A stretch of DNA of 64,000 bases from positions 61,735,247 through 61,799,246 of the forward strand of contig CM075765.1 in assembly GCA_037974665.1 (NCBI GenBank). The letters run 5' to 3'. Below are positions 20,501 to 30,548 of this stretch, piece after piece. The number at the start of each line of letters is the position of its first letter. Position 1 is the first letter of the stretch. Source of the stretch: Ehretia macrophylla (taxonomy: Eukaryota > Streptophyta > Magnoliopsida > Boraginales > Ehretiaceae). The notes beneath the pieces are model-generated. The model had not been told where the DNA came from, did not search any database, and saw nothing but the letters and a program-made list of their open reading frames with translations. Both the position numbers and the translations under genes were made by a program.

Positions 20501-23487
20501 ATGAATAGTAAAACCTCATTTCGATAAAGTTGCGCTGTTATGCTTTCTGTTGATGTGAAAAGGTGCTAGGTATGCTAGAATGCCTAAATGCATGGTTTGT
20601 TTAGGTTGCATAATGGAAAAACTGAGAAAAATGCATTGGTGAAAGTCAGGGTCGTTTAGGTAGAGTTTAGCATTTTCTCATTTTGCGTGATGGCATTGTC
20701 TCGGGAGGCCATGGAAGCACTTTTGGTGCAGTCGTGGTGTTGGTTGGGTGTTTGGTTAGAATAGTTGTAGTTCAAACGAGCAAGGGGGAAATCGGGGCTT
20801 TGCGTGATTTCTAGGGTAAAGTAGGGTTTCAGGGTCTTTAGACGTGCCTTATGGTGACCTAGGAGGATTGGTGAAGTCAGTTTCTAGAACTCATGGCTCA
20901 TTTGGAAATAGTAGCATTTTGATAGTTGGGGTCGATTTGTGATTTTGCTTGTTTCCTTAATGTTATGCATATAGAATGTTTAATATGCTTGTTAGAGTTG
21001 ATTTTGATTGAAATGCTTATTCAACTATTGCTATTGTGACACCCCGAACCCAGCACTTCACTAATTGCATTCATTAAATTGTTAACTTAGATATAAAGCT
21101 AATTACTTTATTTTTTTATATTTTCATAAATTCAAATATTTCTTTTCATGTATTTTATATTTTTATAAAATACTACATATTTTTAGGGGACTATAGCTCC
21201 TAACTGTGCGTGCATTGCATATCGGGATCAACGGGAAAAAATTCGCGAAACGTCTGATGAATAGTACCAGCGAGGTTTTTTCAGATTTTTCAGATTTTTG
21301 GCATTTTATTTTGCTGAAATTTAATCACCCAAATGACCCATTTACCCTTACTAAAATACCCTATTTGCTTGACCTACCCTTTGACCATCTTATGAGAATA
21401 TTAAAAGCCAAGAAACAAAAAAAAAAGGGGTAAAAAAAAATGGCCAAAAAAGAGTTACGGGAATAGTAACTTCTCAAAAAAAAAAATTACTCCTTGCTTC
21501 ATTCTTGCTTCCATTGCTTCCCAAATTGGTTGTGCTTCATCCTTAGGACCTTAAGACCATTCTTTGATCTTCAAAAGAGGTGAGGGTGCATTATATTTTT
21601 GTATTAAATTCAATTAAAGTTTGTATTATTATTTTTGTGATCTAATATTGTAGTGGTTTAATTCTTGTTCCGTTGATTCTTATATGCTCTAATAACTTCA
21701 TAGAATATGTTTGATGGTTTAAAATGCTTGTTGAATGCTTGAAAATTAAAATGGCACTTGGGGAAGATGATGAATAGTGCTAAACTAGGGTTTCCAAAAA
21801 AAGTTACAATTTAATTCGATTCGAGGCTTCTAGTAGTTGTTAATTAGGTCCATAAGCGTGAGAAAAATGTTAATTGCACTTGCTATGTTCAAAATTTGAG
21901 AAATTTGATCAAAATAGGCTACTTTAATAAGGGGTTTTGGGTTTAACTTGAATCTGGGCACGTTTCGAGGTTATGGCTAGTCTTTATTAAGTATTGAAAC
22001 CTTAGAAGTGCTTTCGTTTCGCTTGTTTGGGTTCCGAAATTGGTACTTGTAGTGTAAACCCACAAAGAGGCATTTTTGGTGTTTTCGTGTACTTGTGCTC
22101 TAGGTTATGATTTGGAGGTTTTAAATGAGGTATTTAGGTATCCTTAGATTGGTAGGATGGTTAGCTAGCTTAACTTGATCATTGAATTCCGATAGGAAGC
22201 TAAATAGCCTAGTTGAACAAAGGGGAAATGAATGAATTAATTGCTTTAGTACTTGTATTGCTTTGTAGTTGCTCCTAGCGAGTCTAAATGCTATTCTAAG
22301 GTATGTGTGAGCTTTCGGTTAAGTTTTGTGAAAAGTATAATATTGACCCCTTTGTGTTCGCATAGTTAATCTCATGATAATTGATTTATAATTGAGTAAT
22401 TAAATGTTTATATGCATTTGTGTAGTGTACGTATTATAGTAGTGAAGTCTCGTGAATTAAGTTGCTTGGTTTACATGGATTTGGTTGAGTATGAATTTAG
22501 AATGGACTAAAGGAACTAGTAATGAACTATGGTAATAATTGTTGTTAGTTGATTCTTGATTGATTGGATAAATATTTAAATGTACTTATGTAACAAGTTC
22601 ATCTATTCGGAGAAGTTGTGAGTTAAGTTATATCGATACTAGTTAAAGATTGAGTAAACATGTTTATATTTCTTATTAATTGCATTATATGTGTAAAGAT
22701 ACGCTTATATAACTTATTGGTTAGATGTTATATAGTATTTCTACTTATATGAATGGCTATGTATATGTTATTTATTATGCTATTGTCTTTGTCTAATACT
22801 TGAAAATTAAAGAATGTTGCATATGTGATCACTTGAGTTTATGTATTGTTCAAAAATTGATTAGAGTGATTGTTAAACCATGAAATATATTGTTAGTTAT
22901 GTGAATTAAAGGGAATCAAATAGAGTTGGATAAATTAATGGCTTTATGAACTAGCTTTAGTTGAGAATAAGAAATCACTTCTTATGCATATAGTTGATTG
23001 TATTAGGTAGTGATAATTGAAGGGAATTGATGCTTTCGGAGAATATTGAGGGAATCTTGGCTTAATTCGCGCAGGTTTGGCTTCCTAAAAGGTGAGGGAT
23101 CATTTCTATGTGCATTCTATGTGTCTCATCTTGTTATATGCTAAATATTCGATACTAAGTGATTTAAGTGTTTTAGTTGGATTAGTTTAACAATTATAGA
23201 CTAATGAATGTATCATATTTCATCGTATGGCGTGATTGATGTGTGTGCTCGAGGACAACCTCTTTTGTTGTCCTCCTTGTTTGCATATCGGCTTATTTTG
23301 TTATATTGTTATTATTATTGCTTCCTGTGCTATCGAGTCAAGGGTTGCGCAACCTTATCGTCGGGGCGGATGCGATGGGCCTCTCTGGGCGGCAGCGGGC
23401 TTGCCAGGGTTGGTTGCTCTAGCTCCGTACCCTATTCCCTCACTCGCCTGGTCCGGAGATTGCCAGGGGGTGTTGGGTCGTAGGATT

Positions 23488-23506
23488 GGGTACATCCGGA
23501 GTACCC
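23488..23506 (+). other. Hairpin HP1 in LTR C
   Basis: GGGTAC/GTACCC, six perfect pairs around the 7-base loop ATCCGGA with the palindrome TCCGGA. It is preceded by TTGGGTCGTAGGATT. The minus-strand C copy near 50757-50775 keeps the loop but only four inner pairs. Confidence 0.75.
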
Positions 23507-23723
23507 TTTGGTGTTTGGGATGCCGGCTTATCGTGATCGTGATCGTGGTTCGTGGATCGTGAATGAAGACCAGCGAAGATTGGTGTATAAGGGTTATGTG
23601 AAATGTATCCTTTTAAATGTGTGGTTATTTAAGCTATCATTGTTTCTTTAATTGTCTAATTGTTATTGTTGTTTAACTGTATTACCTGTTGCATTGCACG
23701 GCCCGGGAGACTATATCCCTCAC

Positions 23724-23743
23724 TGGGCAACAGTGGTTGCTCA
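23724..23743 (+). other. Hairpin HP2 in LTR C
   Basis: TGGGCAAC/GTTGCTCA, eight pairs (one G-T) around AGTG. The second C copy on the minus strand (50518-50537) has the same stem. An AG|G site follows 20 bases later. Confidence 0.78.
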
Positions 23744-23762
23744 TACCTCGATATATGTTTCA

Positions 23763-23840
23763 GGAAATGCTGAGGGTGGTCCCCAGCTAATTGAGGTGCT
23801 AGTGGAAAAGGAAGAAGTTCAGGCTGAGCCTTTGCCCTAG
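23763..23840 (+). other. Acidic tail after acceptor-like site, LTR C
   Basis: After ATATGTTTCAG the phase used in A, X and D is open for 25 residues to a TAG. It starts GNAEGGPQ, is Glu-rich (EVLVEKEEVQAEPLP) and ends at the stop. Candidate 3' exon; no transcript evidence. Confidence 0.4.
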
Positions 23841-24631
23841 TTGTTATGTGTTTGTTGTCTAAGGTGGATTTGTCTTCTTGTTGTTACATGGTGTACTTCT
23901 ATTGCTATAGCATGATCTATTTTGTGGCCTTAAGGCTATGTATATTCTTGTAGTTGCAAGTTGAAAGTTGTTAGTTGTAATGTTAGCTTTGAGATATTAT
24001 GGCTTGTAAGAACTTTTAATTCTCCTTTTAGTTCTTGCATGCTTGGGTATGTATGTTTAGAGGTGTTGATTTCAACTTCTAAAATTGCTCTAATGTTATC
24101 ATAGAATGGCATGTTAAAAAGGTTTAAATAAAAGTTAAGTTGGGTGCATGCATGTGTGATTTGGAGCTGTTGTTTGTCTCCTGGCTTGGATGGCCTAGAA
24201 CCTTTGAATTTTAATTATAAAAGCTTGTTTTAGTATATTGTGGCTATTTTAAGCATTTACATGTTTGAAAAATGTCCGCGGTACAGAGGAAACTCTATCC
24301 GTTTTTCCCTAAAATTTTGTGACCGGGTTTGGTATTGGGTTGAGAATAGCATGGTTATTAGAGCCTCCGGTCTCGTGAGGGATCGGGGCGTCACAGCTAT
24401 TGCGTGCGAGAGTAACCTACTTTGTTATTCTCTCACATGTGGCTTTATTGCTCGATTGCTCGATTGCTCGATTGTTGCATTGTATATTGTATTGCATTCA
24501 TAGAGTCAGGGGCGGAGTGATGGGCCTCTCTGGGTAGCCTTGGGTTGCCAGTGTTGGTTGCCCTAGCTTCGTGTCCTATTCCCTTTCTCGCTTGGGTTGC
24601 CTCCCAGGGAGATTTGGGTCGTAGAATTGAT

Positions 24632-24650
24632 GGATACTTCCGGGGTATTC
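24632..24650 (+). other. Hairpin HP1 in LTR A
   Basis: GGATAC/GTATTC, six pairs including one G-T wobble, around TTCCGGG. Same in A1 LTRs (1617-1635, 8853-8871, minus strand), the solo A at 60380-60398 and B2 (37982-38000). The loop hexamer TCCGGG is self-complementary if terminal G-U pairs are allowed. Confidence 0.75.
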
Positions 24651-24880
24651 CAAACTGAAGTTATAAGGTGGTTTGGGCCGGCGCGTCGTCATCGAATTCG
24701 TGATTCAAAGTTGCTTGTGGAAAGAGTATCATATCCTTTGAATGAGTGTTTATAGTTTTAATGCTTGTCTTGTTTTATTGTTGGCTTTGCTTGTATCTCT
24801 ATATGATATTTGTAAGAATTGTTTGACTAATTGTACTGCATACTCCTCTCATCTCCGTACTTGAGACCAATTGCCCTCGC

Positions 24881-24900
24881 TGAGCAATAGTTTTTGCTCA
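24881..24900 (+). other. Hairpin HP2 in LTR A
   Basis: TGAGCAA/TTGCTCA, seven perfect pairs around TAGTTT. The same hairpin is at 1369-1388, 8604-8623 and 60131-60150 on the minus strand. The loop bases vary slightly between copies while the stem does not. Confidence 0.78.
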
Positions 24901-24924
24901 TTCCTTTCTATACTATATTTTACA

Positions 24925-24990
24925 GGAGTAGTTGAAGCAGACCCTATTGAGGTAATTGAGGAGGAAGAGCAAGTGGAGGTGTTTCCTTGA
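24925..24990 (+). other. Acidic tail after acceptor-like site, LTR A
   Basis: TATTTTACAG|G is followed by a 21-residue open tail starting GVVEADP, with IEVIEEEEQVEVFP, then TGA. The A1 LTRs encode the same tail with single substitutions. Nine Glu and one Asp with no basic residue. Confidence 0.42.
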
Positions 24991-25992
24991 TAGCACTTTC
25001 TTTGCTTAGCTGGTGGTTGGTTGCCAGACTTTTGTGCGGGCCATGCTTGATGTGTATAATGCTTGGTTGACGCTTTATTTTGAGGCTTGTAGCCTTGTAT
25101 ATAGTTTCTATTTTGAGGCCTAAATGGTCTTATGTTGTAAAAGTTGGAAGGATGTAAAGTTGTAATGGTATACACATGTGACTAGTAAGGAATGCATGCT
25201 AATAGCTAACTGTTTAGTGGCATAAATAATTGTGTAGTATGCATGACATTTTTGGGTTGAAAAGTTGTTAATGAAAAGATGTATGTTTTCTAAAAGAATG
25301 TTGGCTTGTATCAAATGAATGTTGTGGTTTCTCGAATATTATATTGAATGTAGGGTTTCGGAACATCCACGGTACAGGGGAGACTCTGTCCGTGTGTTGG
25401 GTCCGGGCTTGGCCTTTTCGGGGTCGGGTTGGGGCGTGACAATACGTGTTGAGTATACTCACTCCTCACCACCATATTTCAGGAAATGCCGTGTTAGCTG
25501 GAAAGTTCGTGGTTACATGAAAGATCGTGATTGAAGAGTTGTCTTGCGTGTTATGTGGCTGAGTTGTAGAAAGATGCAAAGATGTATGTTTTCATGTATT
25601 TTATGTATTTAGTGTTAAAGGATATGTAATTAACTTAACTAGGTTTATTAGAATGGTATGATAGTTTATTTTATGCGATAGGTTAGTATAGTTTAATTGC
25701 CAAGCATGAATGTCTTGTCAAAGATGAGAAGAGATAGGTTAGCTTTTAAACTGGAAATGTATATTTACTTGTGTTTGCTTGTTGAGAACCAAGGCTCGGA
25801 TGGCCTTGAGGTGTTTGTATGTTTGGACACGGTGCTGGTCTACTTATATGCTATTGCAGGTTTTGCATTTTGCCTAGAAACAGGGGAGACTCCATCCGTT
25901 TTCCCTAAAAATTTTGCCCAGGTTTGGAATTAGGTTGTGATTAGATTGATTGATAGAACTCCCGTTCTCGAGAGGGATCGGGGTGTTACAGG

Positions 25993-26004
25993 TGGTATCA
26001 TAGC
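25993..26004 (+). other. Primer binding site of B1, mutated
   Basis: TGGTATCATAGC, two bases after the LTR. B2 has TGGTATCAGAGC at the same place, so one G-to-T change is seen here. Confidence 0.8.
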
Positions 26005-26573
26005 TTGTTTAGCTCATAAACCGAGACAGGGTCCTCGGTCTGGTGGGTAGTGATCCTTGAATGTGTGCTTGTTAAGTGTGTCTTGAAAGTGAGTGCCTAT
26101 ATATGAGATTGTGTGTCTTGACTCGAACGTATGCACCTATGTGATATAGTTATGTGTTATGTGTTAAATGTTTCTCAAGTAAAGTGAAGTGACTACTCGT
26201 GTATCGAATTGGCATCGTGAATCGAATCGACCTCGTGAATTGTTATTTACTTGGGGTGTTGATTGTAATGTGTGTATTGGAATGTCTTGAATTGGTTATG
26301 CCGTGATTTGAATTGATTATGTTGTGCTTGACTTGATTATCGTGCTTGAGTGACTTTGTTGAATAAACTGTTTTATAAACTCTCTTATAAACTTGCTTGC
26401 ATAATAGTTTAAGGCATATGCGTATAAATGTGATATATTGGCATTCATACATGTCCTATTGAAATGGTAAGAAAGATTTCTTCCTCCCCCTGAAGAGAGG
26501 TGATTGGTAGTAGGCCTCCAAGTTATGTGGATTGATAGGAATGAGCAGTATTTGACTAGCCTTTATTTAGGAG

Positions 26574-27353
26574 TTGGTGTTTGCTTTTGGAGCTCGGTTA
26601 TTGGCGAATTTCGGTGTTTGCTTTTGGAGCTCGGTTATTGGCGAATTTCTAAGGTCCTCCTCTGTGCTTAACAGTTGTGAAAGAGTAGCTTTCTTTTGGG
26701 GTCCTATTTGGTTGTTCTCTGGAGCATTCTTGGTTTTCTTATTGGGTATTCTTTGGAACTTCTGTTGGCACTTCTTGGCTATTGGGCTTCAATCGGACTT
26801 ACTGCATGGTATTATCTATGGTATATGTGTCTCGGTCTTTATTGGTGTGCTATTGGCATCCCTATTTGGAAATTCTTCAATGACATTCTCTAGAATTCTT
26901 AGTGGCCATTTATCTAGTACTTACTTATTGGGCAATCCTTGCTACTCTCTTATTGGAGCATTGTTTCGGGTATTTTCTTTAGTGTTCCTCAATAGGCTTG
27001 GTATTTGGAATTCCTATCATACTTATTGTATAGTACCACTTACGGTATTCTTTGGAATTCTTAGTGGGCATTCTACTAGTATTTTCCTTATTGGTAAGGA
27101 TGTACAAAGTTCTCACTCGGCAAACAGTGAAGAGGCCTCGGAGTTTGGTTTTGTATATTGTGTACCAGCTCGGTATTTTCCCTTAGGTTTTTTGTCTAGC
27201 TTGGAAACTATATTTGTTATTCAACTTGATTTTCATATTGGGCACATTATATTTTCTCTGCTATTTCCTTTGACATTTTTCTCAGCATTTGATAGCGGTA
27301 CTTGGGATCTAATTGGTTATCCTATGGGATTATTATTTGCAAGATTTCTCTAG
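26574..27353 (+). CDS. Hydrophobic ORF in B1 internal region, doubtful
   Basis: A 259-residue frame, rich in F, L, I, G and S, with many hydrophobic stretches that look like membrane segments (for example FLVFLLGILWNFCWHFLAIG near residue 52). It comes from the quasi-repeat: the T-rich unit reads as IG-F-GIL-like repeats in this frame. In B2 the matching region is split among several shorter frames (137 residues at 39526-39939 and others), so the frame is not conserved between the two copies. No known family is recognised. It may be a by-product of base composition. Confidence 0.25.
   Translation: MVFAFGARLLANFGVCFWSSVIGEFLRSSSVLNSCERVAFFWGPIWLFSGAFLVFLLGILWNFCWHFLAIGLQSDLLHGIIYGICVSVFIGVLLASLFGNSSMTFSRILSGHLSSTYLLGNPCYSLIGALFRVFSLVFLNRLGIWNSYHTYCIVPLTVFFGILSGHSTSIFLIGKDVQSSHSANSEEASEFGFVYCVPARYFPLGFLSSLETIFVIQLDFHIGHIIFSLLFPLTFFSAFDSGTWDLIGYPMGLLFARFL
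26576..26649 (+). repeat. 37-bp tandem duplication
   Basis: GGTGTTTGCTTTTGGAGCTC and the next ~17 bases occur twice in a row, at 26576 and 26613. B2 has a single copy near 39430, so the duplication arose in B1 or its immediate parent. Confidence 0.9.
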
Positions 27354-27789
27354 ATCTTTTGAAGTATATTTGACTGGGATTTTCTTAGTACTTTCCTCAG
27401 CACTCCTAACAGGGAATTATTCTATGAAACTCATGACCAGCGGGGCACTTCTTTGGACCTCTGGATGGAATCTTCATTTGAGCCTTTAGCTGGCTTCCTG
27501 CTTGGCGTTCTCGGGCAATAATAGTTGAACTTCTATTGGAGATTTGTATATATGGTATTCTTTTGGCATTCTTCTTGTCATTAATATGTTATGTTAATTT
27601 TATCTACAGTATCCCTGCTTCAGTCTTCAGTTGGTATTTTCTCGGCATTCTTGGTTGGGATTTCTATTTGGGTTTTCCTACGAGCATCCTTATTCACTAT
27701 CTTGCTCAGCAACCGATGAAGATTAGTCAGAGTTGGATTTCAGATGATGCTGAGTCCTATTGGAAGAAGAATTGTGAGGACGCAATTGT

Positions 27790-27805
27790 TTTAAGGGGAG
27801 AAAGA
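27790..27805 (+). other. Polypurine tract of B1
   Basis: TTTTAAGGGGAGAAAGA lies directly before the right LTR. Confidence 0.85.
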
Positions 27806-30543
27806 TGTGATACTCCAAACCCGGCATGCATTTAATAGCATTTGACTGCATTTAATTAAGTGTTTAATTAGTTAATCATCAATTTTTGCACTATTTTGAT
27901 ATTTCTTTTAAAAGCATTCAATAATTTTTATATTGATTAATTAAAAGATTATTACCTATTTCTATTATTTATAGTAATTAGATTTATTTTCTTGTATTTG
28001 ATTAAGTGTCATCTTAAATGTTAGTATTTGATTACGTGTTTATATTAACTTGTTTATTCGTATCTTAGCATTAACTTCATAATTCTTTAAAATATTATAG
28101 AAATAGTTAAATTATTTATTTTTAAATGAATATTGATTATTTTGATTATTTTAATAATCGGTTTTAATTTTCTTGCATTTAATTACTCGGTTTTTAATTA
28201 AATGAAAAAGTAGCTTCGAGCCCGGAGTGAATTTTGAACTATGTTACTTTTCAAAAATTATATTTTTTTTCTATTCCATAATATTTAGGTGTTATTCGTT
28301 CTTCGTCATTTTGTGCATAGCATATCGAGAGCGATAGTTAGGAAATGATTTCTAGTCCTCAGCAAATAGTGAAAACCAGTATTTAGTGTTTTAATTTTAG
28401 TATTTTAGTTGTTGTTAACTATAATTAAATTTGTATTAGTTGATTTAGCCTTAAAATGCAAGAAATAAGCTACTTTGACCAACTTAAGTGAACTTTGACC
28501 AAGACTTTGACCATTTGACTTGTTGTCATCTTTTTAAATAGCATGAAATAGAAAACAAAACAAATAAAAGCTGAAAAAAAGATGGGAGGCCAAAAATACA
28601 AGGGAAAAAGAAAAAAAAGATTTCAACTTCAAATCTTTAAATCTTCGCGAGAACTTGCACGGGGTTGTTTTCGGGGCTTCCAACGCTGTTTTCCTAGCAT
28701 CTAAGTTGAGGGTTTCATCGTTATTTGTGCATTTGAAATTATTATGTCTAAACTTTAATTTTTGGAAATTATGCATAGATCGTTATTTTATCCGTTTTGA
28801 TACTTGAAGAATGTTCCTTGACAATTGTAGATTATGTATTTGTAGCTTTTTAGCCTTTTATACGGTCAAATATAGCAATTGCAATTTAAAATGCGAATGG
28901 AATAGTAAAATGTGAATAGTAAATCCCTGTTTCGTAAAAGTTGCTCTGTTTTGCATTCTGTTGATGTAGAAAGATGCTAGATATGTTAGAATGCTTAAAT
29001 GTATGGTTTAATTGGATTATGTAATGAAAAACGGAGAAAAATGGCTTGGTACATGTTAGGGTCGTTCCGGTCGAGTTTGGCATTTTATCGTTTTGCGTGA
29101 AGGCATTGTCGTAGTATGCCATGGAAGTACTTTTGGTGCAGTTATGACATTGGTTGAGTGATCGGTTGAGGTAGCTATGGTTCAAACAAGCAAAGGGAAA
29201 AATCGGGGCTTTACAAGAATTCTAGGGTAAAGTAGGATTTCGCGGCCTTTAGACGTGTCTTATGGTGACCTAGGAGGAATGGTGAAGTCGGTTTCCAAAA
29301 CTCGTAGCTCGTTTGGAAGTAGTAGCATTTAGAAAGTTGGGGTCATTTAGTGTTTTAGTTGATTTTTATAATGCTTGCTTATATAATGCTTATTGTGGAT
29401 TATTATGCTCATTATACTTGATTATGATTGAATTGTATATCAATTGTTGATAATGCTTGTTAGTGTTGTTCTTGTTATTTTATTGATTGTAAATGCTTAT
29501 TGTATCGCATGTTGTTACTAACCTACACTTCAGTGCCTTGCTCGATTATCGTTATATTCTCTGTATTGCATTGCATTGCGTCAGGCGCGTGAGTCACGAG
29601 CCTCTCTGGGTAGTCTCGGGCTGCCAGGGTTGGTTGCTCTAGCTCCGTGTCCTATTCCCGTTCTCACTTGGGTTGCCGCCCAGGGAGTTTTGGGTCGTAG
29701 AATTGACAGAGTATGTCCGGAGTACTTTAACGGAAGTTATAAGGTGGGTGAGCCGGCGCGTCATCGTTAGAGTCATCGAAATCATGATCGGTATATTACT
29801 CGTTCGAGTGAACTGTAGCCTTCAAAGTATGGTATAACTTTGAATGGTTGTGTTAGTGCTTTCTTTAATTGTTTATTGCATTGTCGTTTACATTGAATGC
29901 TTTCTTATTGATTATATTGCTTAACTGTACCTATTTGCATTGCACGACTTTCTTTCTCTCCACCTCGATATCTATTTCGCCCTCACTGAGTATACTTGTT
30001 GAGTATACTCACTCCTGACCACCACATTTCAGGAAATGCCATGTTAGCTGGAAAGTTCGTGGTTACGCGAAAGATCATGATTGAAGAGTTATCTTGCGTG
30101 TTATGTGGCTGAGTTGTAGAAAGATGCAAAGATGTATGTTTTCATGTATTGTATGTATTTAGTGTTAAAGGATATGTAATTAACTTAACTAGGTTTATTA
30201 GAATGGTATGATAGTTTATTTTATGCGATAGGTTAGTATAGTTTAATTGCCAAGCTTGAATGTACTTGTCAAAGATGAGAAGAGATATGTTAGCTTTTAA
30301 ACTGGAAATGTATATTTACTTGTGTTCGCTTGTTGAGAACCAAGGCTCAGATGGCCTTGAGGTGTTTGTATAGTTGGACACAGTGCTGGTCCACTTATAT
30401 GCTATTGCAAGTTTTTACATTTTGCCTAGAAACAGGGGAGACTCCTTTCGTCTTTCCCTAAATTTTATGCCCTGGTTTGGAATTGGGTTGTGATTAGATT
30501 GATTGATAGAACTTCCGGTCTCGAGAGGGATCGGGGTGTTACA
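27806..30543 (+). repeat. 3' LTR of B1 (2738 bp)
   Basis: Starts TGTGATACTCCAAACCC and ends GGGGTGTTACA. It is intact, with HP1 at 29708-29728 (AGAGTAT/GTACTTT, loop GTCCGGA) and HP2 at 29987-30011 (TGAGTATAC/GTATACTCA, nine perfect pairs). It differs from the left LTR at scattered sites and by small indels. Confidence 0.92.
29987..30011 (+). other. Hairpin HP2 in LTR B
   Basis: TGAGTATAC/GTATACTCA around TTGTTGA. The B2 copies at 38281-38305 and 42932-42956 keep the whole stem with loop GTGTTGT. An AG|G site follows 21 bases later. In this family the tail frame is not clearly conserved between B1 and B2. Confidence 0.8.
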
Positions 30544-30548
30544 GCACT

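Larger units (their letters stand above)
21035..24395 (+). mobile_element. Solo LTR of family C (3361 bp)
   Basis: Starts TGTGACACCCCGAACCC and ends GGATCGGGGCGTCACA, forming a near-perfect terminal inverted repeat. Perfect TSD gctat at 21030-21034 and 24396-24400. It has the box, HP1 (23488-23506), HP2 (23724-23743) and an acidic tail. No coding region of this family appears in the window. The ORF at 23236-23562 spans the HP1 module in one frame and is probably fortuitous. Confidence 0.92.
19781..25441 (+). mobile_element. Solo LTR of family A inside B1 (with nested C)
   Basis: Starts TGTAAAACCTGAGCCC and ends GGGGCGTGACA, with perfect TSD atacg at 19776-19780 and 25442-25446. Removing the nested C LTR and one TSD copy leaves 2295 bp, the same as the A1 LTRs. 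Only one LTR is present and there is no internal region, so it is the product of recombination between the two LTRs of a former full element. Confidence 0.92.
17575..25990 (+). repeat. 5' LTR of B1, split by a nested solo LTR
   Basis: The LTR is 17575-19780 plus 25447-25990, 2750 bp in sum, starting TGTGATACCCCTAACTCGG and ending GGGGTGTTACA. HP1 here (19491-19513) has the longest stem seen: CAGAGTAT/GTACTCTG, eight pairs with one T-G wobble. HP2 is cut open by the inserted A LTR, whose TSD atacg lies at the end of the first HP2 arm and the start of the loop. Confidence 0.9.
26005..27789 (+). other. Internal region of B1, no retroviral genes
   Basis: T-rich, quasi-repetitive sequence in which variants of TTATTGGGTATTCTTTGGAAT recur at irregular intervals. 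It has no gag, protease, reverse transcriptase or integrase motif. The last ~45 bases (GGACGCAATTGTTTTAAGG) match the end of A1 pol. B2 has the same region at 38863-40690, diverged and with indels. Confidence 0.8.
17575..30543 (+). mobile_element. Element B1: non-autonomous LTR element (LARD type) with nested insertions
   Basis: Perfect TSD gcact. Without nested insertions it is about 7.3 kb: LTRs of about 2.75 kb and a 1815-bp internal region with a primer site, a polypurine tract and no gag or pol. The left LTR is expanded by a solo A LTR that itself contains a solo C LTR. The LTRs share long blocks with family A (for example GTCCTCAGCAAATAGTGAAA and GACGTGCCTTATGGT), and the internal 3' end matches the end of A pol, so A-type proteins are the likely source of mobility. 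Confidence 0.9.

Noticed and set aside
23236-23562. 108-residue ORF in LTR C as a gene
   Set aside because: It crosses the HP1 module, where conservation is explained by base pairing; the frame is not kept in families A and X.
21035-24395. A full small element (TRIM or LARD) instead of a solo LTR
   Set aside because: No second LTR, primer site or polypurine tract is found inside; the ends form one LTR flanked by a TSD.
26574-27353. 259-residue frame as a membrane protein gene
   Set aside because: The frame is not kept in the second copy (B2), the sequence is a T-rich quasi-repeat, and no family is recognised. Listed only as a doubtful CDS.
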